NCBI GenBank assembly: GCA_009844405.1
Contig: VYBO01000034.1
Coordinates: forward strand, 1 to 53,115
Length of the DNA: 53,115 nt
Direction of reading: 5' to 3'
Source: Acidimicrobiaceae bacterium
GTDB taxonomy: Bacteria; Actinomycetota; Acidimicrobiia; Acidimicrobiales; Aldehydirespiratoraceae
The stretch's first letter is position 1. Every line of letters begins with the position of its first letter. Below, piece after piece: positions 43,016 to 51,915 of this stretch. A program made the translations under genes and the position numbers. A model generated the notes under the pieces. That model had not been told where the DNA came from and did no database searches. It saw only the letters and a program-made list of their open reading frames with translations.

Positions 43016-43852
43016 TCATTTCCGGTCCGCATGATGTAACGCTTCCGGCACGAGAAAGCGCCGCACGAGACCGTTGAAGGCCCGAGACGCCTCCGAGACA
43101 GCCAGATGGCCCACACCGTTGAGGACCACCAACTCGGCGTTCGGCAGCCTGTGGGCGAGGATGCGGGAGTAGGCCACCGGGGTCTCGGCATCGAGCTCTC
43201 CCGCGATCACCAGCGCAGGCGCCGCGATCTCGGCCAGGCGGTCGAGGACGTTGTGGGAGGGCAGGCACTCGACGGCGGCTCGCAGTGCGTCGGCGGGAAT
43301 TCGGGCGAAGCCGGCGACCCGCATGGCCAGCAGATCGGGACCGAGGTCGGACCCGGCAACCGCAGTCAGAACGTCCTCCGCGATGTCGGCCGGGGTCAGG
43401 CCCGCGTCGAGCGGGGCCAGCCGGGCGGTGCGCCACATGTCGGGATCGGTGCCGTCGAGGCCGAACGCCGGGCTGGTGTTGGCCAGCACGAGCCGGTCGA
43501 CGCGGTCGGGGTGGCGCAGGGCGGCGTGAATGGCTTGCATGCCACCGAAGGACTCGCCCACCAGGTGGGCCCGCTCCACTGCGACCGCGTCGAGCAGCCG
43601 GGCCACCGCGTCGGCGATGGCGGTGAAGTTCAGCACTTCGACGGGTGCCGAGGCGCCGTAGCCGGGCATGTCCCAGGCGATGCAGCGGAACGCGTCGCTC
43701 AGGCGGGCCAGCTGAGGCTCCCAGGAGGTGCGCGAACCACCCAGGCCGTGCAGGAACAGGACGGCATCGCCGGCGCCCTGCTCGCGCCATGCCAGCGGCC
43801 CGTCCACATCGGTGGGAGTCGCATCCCCGGGGGCGTCCGACGGATCGGGCAC
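43016..43852 (-). CDS. Alpha/beta-fold hydrolase
   Basis: A 278-residue hydrolase. Oxyanion segment FLHGLGGSRTSWEPQ, nucleophile elbow GESFGG, acid in GELDAETPV and catalytic His in GVGHLAVSEAS form a complete triad. It resembles meta-cleavage-product hydrolases and enol-lactone hydrolases of aromatic pathways; the substrate is inferred only from the neighbourhood. The GTG at 43852 has TACGTT six bases upstream, fitting a leaderless start, within the duplicated 38-bp segment. Confidence 0.88.
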   Translation of the reverse strand: MPDPSDAPGDATPTDVDGPLAWREQGAGDAVLFLHGLGGSRTSWEPQLARLSDAFRCIAWDMPGYGASAPVEVLNFTAIADAVARLLDAVAVERAHLVGESFGGMQAIHAALRHPDRVDRLVLANTSPAFGLDGTDPDMWRTARLAPLDAGLTPADIAEDVLTAVAGSDLGPDLLAMRVAGFARIPADALRAAVECLPSHNVLDRLAEIAAPALVIAGELDAETPVAYSRILAHRLPNAELVVLNGVGHLAVSEASRAFNGLVRRFLVPEALHHADRK

Positions 43853-43964
43853 GGTCGCAACGTACCTCAGCTGATCCCGGCGCGGACATCTGCCGTCCGC
43901 GGCGGCGAGCCCGCCCCGGATGCTCAGGTCGCAACGTACCTCAGCTGATCCCGGCGCGGACATC
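43853..43964. repeat. Pair of identical 38-bp direct repeats carrying the hydrolase promoter
   Basis: 43853-43890 and 43927-43964 are identical (GGTCGCAACGTACCTCAGCT onwards), with a period of 74 bases. Each contains AACGTA, the reverse of the likely -10 of the hydrolase gene. A related, diverged block precedes the divergent PuuD-like gene. Confidence 0.85.
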
Positions 43965-44021
43965 CGGCCGGTCCGGGCACCGCCGACGGATCGGGCAGGG
44001 TGGGAACGTACACTCTCGCCC

Positions 44022-44729
44022 GTGGCATGCGGACCACTCATCGGCATCACCGGCCGGACCAAGACGGCGGGCGAGCTCAATATGAAGCCCGAGACGTTCC
44101 GGGACCTGCACCTCGACGTGTTCTACTGCGACTACGCCCTCGGTGTGATCGCCGCGGGGGGCTTGCCCGTCTTCCTGCCCGGCAGCGCCGATCCCGCCGA
44201 CTACGCCGACCGCCTCGACGGCCTCCTGCTGACCGGCGGGACCGACATCGAGCCGGAGCGCTATGGCCATGCGCCCTGCCCCGAGCTGTACACGCGCGAG
44301 CCGGAGCGCGACGCCTTCGAGCTGGCGCTGCTCGACGGCGCGGCCAGCACCGGAAGGCCGGTGCTGGGCATCTGCCGGGGAATCCAGGTGCTGAACGTGC
44401 ACGGCGGCGGCACGCTGCACCAGCATGTGCCTCCCCACGCCTGCCACGACCAGCCCCCCGACTCGATCGTCCACCGTGTCGACCTCACCGAGGGCTCGCT
44501 GGCTGCGTCGCTGTACGGCCCGTCGATCCGGGTCAACTCGCTGCACCATCAGACCATCGACGATCTCGCCGACGGCTATGAGGTGACAGGAACTAGCGAC
44601 GACGGCACCATCGAGGTCATCGAGGCCCGCCACCGGCCGTGGCTGGGCGTCCAGTGGCATCCCGAATTGATGGACTCCCGCGACCGCGACCCCGTATTCG
44701 ACTGGCTGGTGAAGGCGGCCGCGGCCTGA
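44022..44729 (+). CDS. Gamma-glutamyl-gamma-aminobutyrate hydrolase-like (PuuD family) class I amidotransferase
   Basis: A 235-residue peptidase C26 protein: IGITGRTKT start, LLTGGTDIEPERYG, nucleophile Cys in LGICRGIQVLNV, GGTLHQHV and the His-Glu pair in GVQWHPELM. In putrescine breakdown PuuD frees the product from its gamma-glutamyl tag after PuuA has attached it. The GS-like gene at 39717 would be the matching PuuA. The GTG start has TACACT seven bases upstream (44009-44014), a leaderless promoter. Confidence 0.88.
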   Translation: MACGPLIGITGRTKTAGELNMKPETFRDLHLDVFYCDYALGVIAAGGLPVFLPGSADPADYADRLDGLLLTGGTDIEPERYGHAPCPELYTREPERDAFELALLDGAASTGRPVLGICRGIQVLNVHGGGTLHQHVPPHACHDQPPDSIVHRVDLTEGSLAASLYGPSIRVNSLHHQTIDDLADGYEVTGTSDDGTIEVIEARHRPWLGVQWHPELMDSRDRDPVFDWLVKAAAA

Positions 44730-44747
44730 CCGCACCCGCGCGCCGCG

Positions 44748-45183
44748 CTAGGACGCGGTGCGCTCCACGTGGCTGACGTAGCCGACCGTTCCTGACACGC
44801 CGGCCGCGGATCCGAGGCGGTGCAGCGCCGCCGTGTCGTACGACGGCGACGGGGCGTATGCCACCGGCAGCCGCTTGACGCCGCCGATGAAGTTGGAGTG
44901 CAGGTAGTCGGGCTCGCCGTCGAGGCGTATGTCGGGCATGCGCCGGGCGATCTCGCGGAACATCAGGCGGATCTCCATGCGGACCAGGATGGCGCCCAGG
45001 CAGCAATGGGGCCCTCCCCCGCCGACGCCGACGTGGTCGTTGGGAGTGCGCTCGATGTCGAAGCGCCAAGGATCCTCGGAGGCCCGAGGGTCGCGGTCGG
45101 CGGCCACGTGCCACCTGAGCACCTTGAGCGAGCTCTTGGTGGTCCACGGGACAGGCTGCCGCTCGCTCCTCGGTGACCGTCAT
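44748..45183 (-). pseudogene. Cytochrome P450 remnant with internal deletion and frame change
   Basis: The ATG at 45183 has an excellent GAGGTGAGG site and starts MTVTEERAAACPVDH, a natural P450-like N-terminus. Within about 20 codons the frame changes and the sequence continues directly as the C-terminal third of a P450: DPRASEDPWRFDIERTPNDHVGVGGGGPHCCLG with the heme cysteine, ending VERTAS. The I-helix and ExxR regions are missing, so roughly two thirds of the gene has been deleted. Confidence 0.8.
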
Positions 45184-45360
45184 GTTCCTCACCTCGCTCC
45201 CGGAGGTTCCAGACCTCGCACCGGCCGTGGCTCGCACGGCGGGCAGGCCCATCTAGCTTCCTAAGAAGTTGCCTTCCTCGGAAGATCCCTCGGTGCGAAG
45301 CCGTTTGCAAGCGGTCAGGACCTCATCGGCGGCGATCCTGGCAAGAGTGCCGCGATTTGG

Positions 45361-46609
45361 TCAGCTGATGTTGCTGGCGGGCACGGCGGCTTGGACGACC
45401 GACGCCTCCACCACCGGGACCTCGTGGCGCTCCAGGGGGCGCATCCACTCCTTGCGGGCCAGGGCCTTCTCGATGTAGGGGGCCAGCTCCTCGGCCTTGG
45501 CCTCCTCGCGCTCGGCCCGGCCATCGGCGAACTCGCCCCGCACGTCCGATCCGAACAGGCGAAGGCTCGCGCAGATGTCGCCGTGGAGGTTCTTGCCGCC
45601 CTGCTGCAGGAAGATCACATGGTCGATGCCGGCGTCCTCGGCCTGCTTGAGCCAGCGGACGGCGTCGGCGGGGGTGCCGATGGTGTCGGCGTAGTCGTCG
45701 CCGGCGTCCAGCGCGGCCTCCACCGCGGCGTCCACCGCCGAGCCCCGCTGGGCCTCGTAGCGATCCCAGATGTCGGAGTGGCCCGGGATGGTGTGGTGCA
45801 CCGCCAGCTGCCGTAGGGCGTAGGCGAAGAAGTGGAACCCGTCGAAGCGTCGCCGGATGGCCTCGGCCCGCTCGGAGTGCAGCGAGAAGCCGGTGACCAC
45901 CGCGATGTTGGCGTTGACGCTGTGGCCGAGCGGCACGCACTCGTCGCTGCGGATGATGTCGTAATACATCTCGGCCCAGTGGCGGGCCTCGGCCGCGTCC
46001 ACGAAGGCGAAGGCCAGGGCGCCGAGGCCCCGCCGAGCGGCCAACTCGATGGTGGTGCGGTTGGTGCAGGCGATCCACATGGGCGGATGGGGCTTCTGCA
46101 CCGGTTTCGGTATCACGTCGCGGCACGGCATCGAGAAGAACTCCCCCCTCGAAGCCGGGGTAGGGCGACATGGCCATCATGTTGGCGATCTGCTCGCCCG
46201 CCTCGAGGCTCATGGCCCGCTTCTGCTTGGCCGGTATGCCGAAGCCGCCGAGTTCCAGGCGGGTGGCTCCCTCGCCGGCGCCGCACTCCACCCGGCCCCC
46301 GGAGATCAGGTCGAGGGTGGCGATGCACTCGGCGGTGCGGGCCGGGTGGTTGTACGGAGGCGGCGCCTGGCGGATGCCATGGCCGAGGCGGATGCGCTTG
46401 GTGCGGGCCGCGCAGGCGGCCAGGAACACCTCCGGCGCCGAGCAGTGCGAGTACTCCTCCAGGAAGTGGTGCTCGACCGCCCAAGCCACATCGATGCCGA
46501 CTTCGTCGGCCACCTCGACCTGCTCGATCGCCTCGGCCAGAAGCCGCTGCTCGGAGTCGGGGGCCCAGGGACGGGGCATCTGCAACTCGTAGAAGACGCC
46601 GAATCGCAC
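45361..46609 (-). pseudogene. Luciferase-like (LLM) flavin monooxygenase gene split by a one-base frameshift
   Basis: The first part (MRFGVFYELQMPRPWAPDSE to MMAMSPYPGFEG) and the second part (FFSMPCRDVIPKPVQKPHPPMWIAC to the stop at 45361) join into one complete bacterial luciferase-like oxygenase if one base is removed from the run of six C at 46143-46148 (six G in the coding strand). Both parts are well conserved, so the break is recent, phase-variable or a sequencing error. F420 or FMN could be the cofactor. The short stretch 45184-45360 beyond it has no gene. Confidence 0.8.
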
Positions 46610-46656
46610 GGCCCGTCAACCTGACCAGCGGCCTTGCGGGGCCATGAACCGCGGTT

Positions 46657-46815
46657 TCAGAACTCGAAGCCGGCCATGCCGAAGTAGCCGCTGGCCGCAG
46701 TCTTGTCGCTGCGGTGGCGGCCTCTCACCTCGGCCCCGACGGCTCCGGCGACGGGCTTGATGCCGAGTTCCAGGGCGGACTGGGGACCAGCCGACCGGGC
46801 TGAGGCGAGGGTCAT
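46657..46815 (-). pseudogene. N-terminal remnant resembling a TauD/TfdA-family dioxygenase
   Basis: A 52-codon frame with LGIKPVAGAVGAEVRG, the typical opening of TauD-type 2-oxoglutarate oxygenases, then unrelated sequence (HRSDKTAASGYFGMAGFEF) and a stop. The iron-binding HxD and distal His are absent. Confidence 0.5.
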
Positions 46816-46938
46816 GGCGGCCAGGGTACCGCTGGTACTGCGCCCGAGCCGACGGGAGGCGGCGCTACCGTGGCAGGCGGCAACCAACCCTGGACCGCCG
46901 CACGACGGGGGGACTTGCGACATGCCGGACCGGAGTCC

Positions 46939-47925
46939 ATGACCGTCACCCTCGGTGAACTCCTGGCCGCCCATGGCCACGTCGTGGCCGACGGGGCCAT
47001 GGGCACCCAGCTCTTCGCGGTGGGCCTAAGCGCCGGGGACCCTCCCGAGGCCTGGAACGTGCATCACGGCGAGGAGGTGAGAGCCATCCATCGGGCCTAC
47101 CTGCGGGCGGGGGCCGATCTGGTGGTCACCAACAGCTTCGGAGGAACCTCGTTCCGCCTGGCCCTGCACGGCCTCCAGGACAGCGTGGTCGAGTTGAACA
47201 CGGCCGCGGCCCGCAACGCCCGCATCGAGGCCGACGCCGAAATGGAGCGGGCGGGCCGGCGGCTGCTGGCGGCCGGCTCGATGGGCCCGACCGGAGAGCT
47301 GATGGAGCCGTTGGGCAACATGTCGGCCGCAGCCTGCGCGGCCGCCTTCGCCGAGCAGGCCGAGGGCTTGGCCGCAGGGGGCGCCGACGTGCTGTGGATC
47401 GAGACGATGAGCGATCTCGACGAGATGGAGGCGGCGGTGCGTGGAGCCCGCTCGGTCTGTGACCTTCCGGTAGCCGCCACGATGAGCTTCGACACGGCCG
47501 GCTGCACCATGATGGGCGTCACCGGCTCCGAGCTGGCCGAGCGTCTGGGCGGACTGGGCCTAGCCGCCATGGGAGCCAACTGCGGCAACAACATCCCCGA
47601 CACCGAGGCAGCCGTGATCTCAATGACTGCGGCCTCAACCGGGACGCCGGTGATCTCCAAGCCCAACGCGGGCGTGCCGGTGTGGAGCGGTGACGCTCTG
47701 ATCTACGACGGCACCCCCGAGGTGCTGGCCGCCCACGCCCACCGCGCCCGGGCCGCCGGGGTGGCCGTGATCGGCAGTTGCTGCGGAAGCACGCCGGCCC
47801 ACACCGCCAAGATCGCGGCCGTGCTGGCCGGTGACGAGCCGCCCCCCGACATCGACTCGGCGCCGCCGTCAGCCCCGGCAACCGAGGACCGCCTGGCCCG
47901 CCGCCGCACACGCCGCCGGAGCTAG
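46939..47925 (+). CDS. Homocysteine S-methyltransferase-family protein (betaine-homocysteine methyltransferase-like)
   Basis: A 328-residue TIM-barrel methyltransferase. ADGAMGTQLF starts the family domain, GADLVVTNSFGG follows, and the zinc cysteines are in GANCGNN and GSCCGSTP. Relatives use betaine, DMSP, S-methylmethionine or a corrinoid-bound methyl to make methionine from homocysteine. Because the window also has DddP, an MttB enzyme and a betaine transporter, betaine or DMSP is a reasonable donor, but it is not adjacent to them. The ATG at 46939 is preceded by CGGAG. The Arg-rich tail is unusual. Confidence 0.88.
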   Translation: MTVTLGELLAAHGHVVADGAMGTQLFAVGLSAGDPPEAWNVHHGEEVRAIHRAYLRAGADLVVTNSFGGTSFRLALHGLQDSVVELNTAAARNARIEADAEMERAGRRLLAAGSMGPTGELMEPLGNMSAAACAAAFAEQAEGLAAGGADVLWIETMSDLDEMEAAVRGARSVCDLPVAATMSFDTAGCTMMGVTGSELAERLGGLGLAAMGANCGNNIPDTEAAVISMTAASTGTPVISKPNAGVPVWSGDALIYDGTPEVLAAHAHRARAAGVAVIGSCCGSTPAHTAKIAAVLAGDEPPPDIDSAPPSAPATEDRLARRRTRRRS

Positions 47926-48025
47926 GTTCTGCTGCTGCGGACAAGAGCGCGGCTCAAGACGCTCTGCACCGGCGCTCGCTCAGAATGCGGTTGGCCGGAT
48001 AGGACGCTCCGAGTAGCTTGACCTA

Positions 48026-48101
48026 GTGGACCCCGTGATCCTCGGGAGCGCCCGACGACACGGGATCACGGATCGAGCCATCCTCCACGCCTACAGACGA
48101 G
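48026..48101 (+). pseudogene. Possible 5' remnant of a small toxin-like gene
   Basis: From a GTG, the frame reads VDPVILGSARRHGITDRAILHAYRR, the start seen in small BrnT/DUF4258-like toxins as I recall them, after which the resemblance ends. The following gene overlaps in another frame. Confidence 0.35.
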
Positions 48102-48560
48102 TTGGCATACCGCTGCGAGGCCTACGAGCCGTTCCCGAGCGACGAGCGACCCATAGCGGAGTATCTGCTCAAGCGAGCGGCCGAGCACAAGACGCGATGC
48201 GAGCATCAGATCGCCCAAGCTGTGGCTGCTGCACGAGCAGAAGGCTCATCGTGGCGCGAGATCAATAGGGTCCTCGGCGCACCAGACGAAACCGCAAGTC
48301 AGCGTCACGCTGAGGAGGGCCGTCCCTACGCGACAGGCGATGAAGCTGATGAACGCCTCCAGGTATGGGTACTCCTCATCGAGCGTCCACTGGATGCAGG
48401 GGCCGACCTCTCGCTCTATTGGCATGAGCTGGATGCGCTCCGCGCGGCGCGGACGCATATGGAGTCGGACTGGCCTCAGGAGGCCGGAACGATGCCGAGC
48501 AACATTCCCGCCGCGATCGAGGGCAAGCTCTACCGGTGGTTGCAAGTGAGGGCAGTGTAG
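48102..48560 (+). CDS. Hypothetical protein with a helix-turn-helix-like segment
   Basis: About 152 residues, starting at a TTG (LAYRCEAYEPFPSDERPIAEYL). The middle, AVAAARAEGSSWREINRVLGAPDETASQRH, looks like a helix-turn-helix with alpha-helical flanks. I do not recognise the family. It follows the toxin-like remnant, so it may be the surviving partner of a former toxin-antitoxin pair. The start is uncertain because no ATG or GTG precedes the conserved-looking part. Confidence 0.5.
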   Translation: MAYRCEAYEPFPSDERPIAEYLLKRAAEHKTRCEHQIAQAVAAARAEGSSWREINRVLGAPDETASQRHAEEGRPYATGDEADERLQVWVLLIERPLDAGADLSLYWHELDALRAARTHMESDWPQEAGTMPSNIPAAIEGKLYRWLQVRAV

Positions 48561-48637
48561 ACGCTGTGGGCTGAGTCCCAGTGGTAGAGCTTGCCGGCCT
48601 AGTCCTCCTCGGATACTAGCGAACTGGGCTCACGGCT

Positions 48638-50170
48638 TCAGTGGCGGAACTGGCGCTCGCCGGTGAAGAGCATGGCGATATTGCGCTCGTCGGCTGCGGC
48701 GATGACTGCGGCGTCATTGACTGAGCCGCCCGGCTGAACCACGACCGCCGCGCCCGCCTCGACGGCCGCGTGGATGCCGTCGGCGAACGGGTAGAACCCG
48801 TCGCTGGCGCAGGCGCCGCCCGCGGCCCGGCCCGCGGCCTTGGCCGCCGCGATCTCGCCGGCCTGCACCCGGTTCTGCTGTCCCGCGCCTATCCCCCAGG
48901 CCGTGCCGTTGCTGGCCAGCACGATCGCGTTGGAGCTGGTGTGGGCGCATACACGCCAGGCGAACAAGGCGTCGGCCCGCTCGGCGTCGGTGGGCTCCCG
49001 GGCCGTAACCACCTGCCAGTCCGCTGGGTCGGCTGCCAGCCAGCGAGGAGTCTGCACCAGGAACTCGCCGGCCAGACCACCGAGAGTGCGCAACTCCCAC
49101 GGCGGCCCGTCGATGCGGCCCTCCGGTGCTTCCAGAAGGCGCGTGTTGGCCCGGCGCGCGGCCAGGCGGTCAACGACGCCCTTCGCGAAGCCGGGGGCGA
49201 TCACGACGTCGGCCTGGGCCGCGACGACCATGGCGTCCGCGGTGACCTGGTCGATCACCGTGTTGGTGGCTACGACCCCGCCGAAGGCACTGCGGGGGTC
49301 GCAGTCGAAGGCCCGCGAGTAGGCGGTGGCCAGTTCATTGGCGACGGCGGCGCCGCACGGGTTGGCGTGTTTGACGATCACCGCCGCGGGTCGGTCGCCC
49401 AGGTCGTGGGCCAGGCGCCGGGCCGCCTCCGCGTCCATCAGGTTGAGGTAGCTCAGCGCCTGGCCGCCGTGCTGGACGACGGCGTCGAAGAATCCGAGCG
49501 TCCCCCGGGCGCGGTATCGGGCGCCCTGCTGGTGGGGGTTCTCGCCGTAGCGCAGGGTCTCGGCCGGCTCGAGTTCGAGGCGGATCACGGCGGGCAGGCC
49601 AGGCTCGTCCGGCCCGCTCCCGGCGTCGAACCAGCCAGCGATGGTCGCCTCGTAGGCCGCGGTGTGGGCGAACGCCTTGCCGGCCAGCCGGCGGCGGCTG
49701 GCCGCTGACAGGCGCCCGTTCGAGCGGAGCTCGTCCAGGACCGCCTGGTAGTCGGCCGGGTCCACCACCACGCCCACGTGGGCATGGTTCTTAGCCGCGG
49801 CCCTCACCATGGTCGGGCCGCCTATGTCGATCGTCTCGATGCCGGGCGAAGCCTCGAACGGATACAGGTTCGCCACCACCAGATCGATCGGGTCAATGCT
49901 GTTGGCCTCCAGGTCAGCCCTGTGGGCGGGGTCCTCCCGGTCGGCCAGGATCCCGCCGTAGACTCGAGGATGGAGCGTCACCACCCGGTGCCCCAGCATG
50001 ACCGGCGAACCCGTGTAGTCGGCCACATCCGCCACTGGCAGTCCAGCGCCCTCCAACACCCGCGCCGTGCCCGCACTCGCGATCAGCTCCCACCCCAGAT
50101 CGACCAGCCCCGCAGCCAGGTCAACCACACCGGCCTTGTCGAAGGTTGACAGCAACGCTCTAGGTGTCAT
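48638..50170 (-). CDS. purH: Bifunctional AICAR transformylase/IMP cyclohydrolase
   Basis: About 510 residues catalysing the last two steps of IMP synthesis. The N-terminal MGS-like cyclohydrolase domain has LLSTFDKAGVVDLAAGL and ASAGTARVLEGAG; the transformylase domain has RYGENPHQQGA, KHANPCGAA, SAFGGVVATN and the terminal HTSSNAIVLASNG, QNRV and GERQFRH. The start is uncertain: ATG 50170 begins at the family start, GTG 50176 has TAGGCT eight bases upstream, and ATG 50254 has TATTCT seven bases upstream. purN is not adjacent. Confidence 0.95.
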   Translation of the reverse strand: MTPRALLSTFDKAGVVDLAAGLVDLGWELIASAGTARVLEGAGLPVADVADYTGSPVMLGHRVVTLHPRVYGGILADREDPAHRADLEANSIDPIDLVVANLYPFEASPGIETIDIGGPTMVRAAAKNHAHVGVVVDPADYQAVLDELRSNGRLSAASRRRLAGKAFAHTAAYEATIAGWFDAGSGPDEPGLPAVIRLELEPAETLRYGENPHQQGARYRARGTLGFFDAVVQHGGQALSYLNLMDAEAARRLAHDLGDRPAAVIVKHANPCGAAVANELATAYSRAFDCDPRSAFGGVVATNTVIDQVTADAMVVAAQADVVIAPGFAKGVVDRLAARRANTRLLEAPEGRIDGPPWELRTLGGLAGEFLVQTPRWLAADPADWQVVTAREPTDAERADALFAWRVCAHTSSNAIVLASNGTAWGIGAGQQNRVQAGEIAAAKAAGRAAGGACASDGFYPFADGIHAAVEAGAAVVVQPGGSVNDAAVIAAADERNIAMLFTGERQFRH

Positions 50171-50346
50171 ATCCACAAGCGTTGAGCCTACGGGCCACAC
50201 CCTGCCGGAGAAGGCTGCCGTCACATCAACGTGCGCCCGTTGATCTGTGCTCATATAGCTCAGAATATTATGAAACAGTAGGAACGTTGGGCCTTCGACG
50301 CCTATGCTGACCGCGCCATGGCCGTCAACTACCCGACCGAGGATCG

Positions 50347-50679
50347 GTGGACGTTCTGTTCTCCACAGCCAAGCTGCGACGACAATTGTCGGACCAGAGA
50401 CTGCTCCAGCGTCGCTGGGGCGCGGAGGGCGCGAAACGAATCACACTGCGGCTTCAGCAGCTTGCGGCTGCGGTTAGCCTCGATGACATGCGCCACCTGC
50501 CCGGCAGATGTCACGAGCTCGTTGGCCGCCGCGCCGGCGAACTCGCTGTGGACGTGCACCGGGGCCATCGCCTCATACTCCGTCCGACGGCTGTGCCTCC
50601 GCCTACGAGGGAGGACGGTGGCCTCGATTGGGCTCGGGTCGTCAGCGTGACCGTCACCGAGATCGTCGACTATCACTGA
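50347..50679 (+). CDS. higB: HigB-like RelE/ParE-superfamily toxin
   Basis: A 110-residue toxin with the HigB pattern: LRRQLSDQRLLQRRWGAEGAKRITLRLQQLAAAVSLDDM, LPGRCHELVGRRAGELAVDVHRGHRLIL, and the ending EDGGLDWARVVSVTVTEIVDYH. Such toxins cleave mRNA on ribosomes. The GTG start has a close GAGGA. Toxin-before-antitoxin order is typical of hig systems. Confidence 0.88.
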   Translation: MDVLFSTAKLRRQLSDQRLLQRRWGAEGAKRITLRLQQLAAAVSLDDMRHLPGRCHELVGRRAGELAVDVHRGHRLILRPTAVPPPTREDGGLDWARVVSVTVTEIVDYH

Positions 50680-50694
50680 CACGAGGAGGTTCGC

Positions 50695-51024
50695 ATGGCT
50701 GATGCGACCGCAGTTGGGCACCACTACGATCCTGAAGTCGTGCTGGCTCCGGGCGACACGCTCGCCGAAGTGCTAGAGGAGAGGGGCATCGCTCCAGCCG
50801 AATTCGCCGAGCGCACCGGCCTGTCGGTTGAGCACGTCAACCTGATGATCGGCGGCCAGGCGCCCGTAACCCCCGAGATCGCCGAACTGCTGGAGCTTGA
50901 GACCGGAGTCTCGGCGGAGGTATGGGCAAACCTCGCGGCCGCGTTTCGGACATACGAGATCCGCATAGGGGAGAAGACCAGCGCCGACCAGGGTCTAGTT
51001 GCCGGAGCAGCCGACGGCCGTTGA
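50695..51024 (+). CDS. higA: HigA-like antitoxin, helix-turn-helix XRE type
   Basis: A 109-residue DNA-binding antitoxin: PGDTLAEVLEERGIAPAEFAERTGLSVEHVNLMIGGQAPVTPEIAELLELETGVSAEVWANL is the HigA helix-turn-helix. GAGGAGGT lies just before the ATG, 15 bases after higB. It would neutralise HigB and repress the pair. It ends six bases from the convergent sucD. Confidence 0.9.
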   Translation: MADATAVGHHYDPEVVLAPGDTLAEVLEERGIAPAEFAERTGLSVEHVNLMIGGQAPVTPEIAELLELETGVSAEVWANLAAAFRTYEIRIGEKTSADQGLVAGAADGR

Positions 51025-51030
51025 GCGCCG

Positions 51031-51915
51031 TTACAGGGAAGCGACGATCTCCACCATCAATTCGCCGGCCTCGGTGGGGTTCTGGCCCACCCGGGCCCCG
51101 GCCGAGGTCAGTGCCTCCATCTTGGCTGCGGCCGTGCCCTTGCCGCCCGACACGATCGCGCCGGCGTGGCCCATCTTCTTGCCGGGCGGCGCGGTGACCC
51201 CGGCCACGTAGGCCACCACCGGCTTGGTCATGTGCTCGGCGATGAAGTCGGCCGCCTCCTCCTCGGCCGATCCACCGATCTCACCGATCATCATCACGGC
51301 CCGGGTCTCAGGATCGGCCTCGAAGGCGGCCAAGCAGTCGACGAAGGTCGTGCCGGGCACCGGGTCGCCGCCGATGCCCACGCAGGTGGTCACACCGATC
51401 TGTTGCTGCTTGAGCTCGTACAACGCCTGATAGGTCAGCGTGCCCGAGCGGCTGACGATCCCCACCGGTCCTCCTGGCTCAGCGATGTGCCCGGCGGTGA
51501 TGCCGATGTTGCACTTGCCGGGGCTGATGACGCCCGGACAGTTGGGGCCGAGCAGCCGCACATCCGGATGATCGCGCCTCAGCTTGTTGAACAGGAACGC
51601 CTCGTCGTGGGCCGGCACCCCCTCGGTGATCACCACCACCAGCTCCATGCCGGCCTCGGCCGCCTCGAGCACCGCGCCGGGCACTCCCGGCGCGGGGATG
51701 AACACGCAGCTCACGGTGGCGCCGGTGGCCGCCGCGGCGTCGGCGACGGTGGCGAAGATCGGCACGCCGTCCACATCGGTCCCGGCCTTGCGGGGGTTGG
51801 TGCCGGCCACGACCTGCGTGCCGTAGTCCCGGTTGAGCAGGCCGTAGTAGCGGCCCTGCGAGCCGGTGAGCCCCTGGTACACCACCCGGGTGTTCTCATC
51901 CACGAAGATGCTCAT
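51031..51915 (-). CDS. sucD: Succinyl-CoA synthetase alpha subunit
   Basis: A 294-residue TCA-cycle subunit. CoA-binding domain motifs ([32 protein letters not shown]), [18 protein letters not shown], and the phosphohistidine loop [18 protein letters not shown] are present. It overlaps sucC by four bases and is translated after it. Confidence 0.97.
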   Translation of the reverse strand: MSIFVDENTRVVYQGLTGSQGRYYGLLNRDYGTQVVAGTNPRKAGTDVDGVPIFATVADAAAATGATVSCVFIPAPGVPGAVLEAAEAGMELVVVITEGVPAHDEAFLFNKLRRDHPDVRLLGPNCPGVISPGKCNIGITAGHIAEPGGPVGIVSRSGTLTYQALYELKQQQIGVTTCVGIGGDPVPGTTFVDCLAAFEADPETRAVMMIGEIGGSAEEEAADFIAEHMTKPVVAYVAGVTAPPGKKMGHAGAIVSGGKGTAAAKMEALTSAGARVGQNPTEAGELMVEIVASL

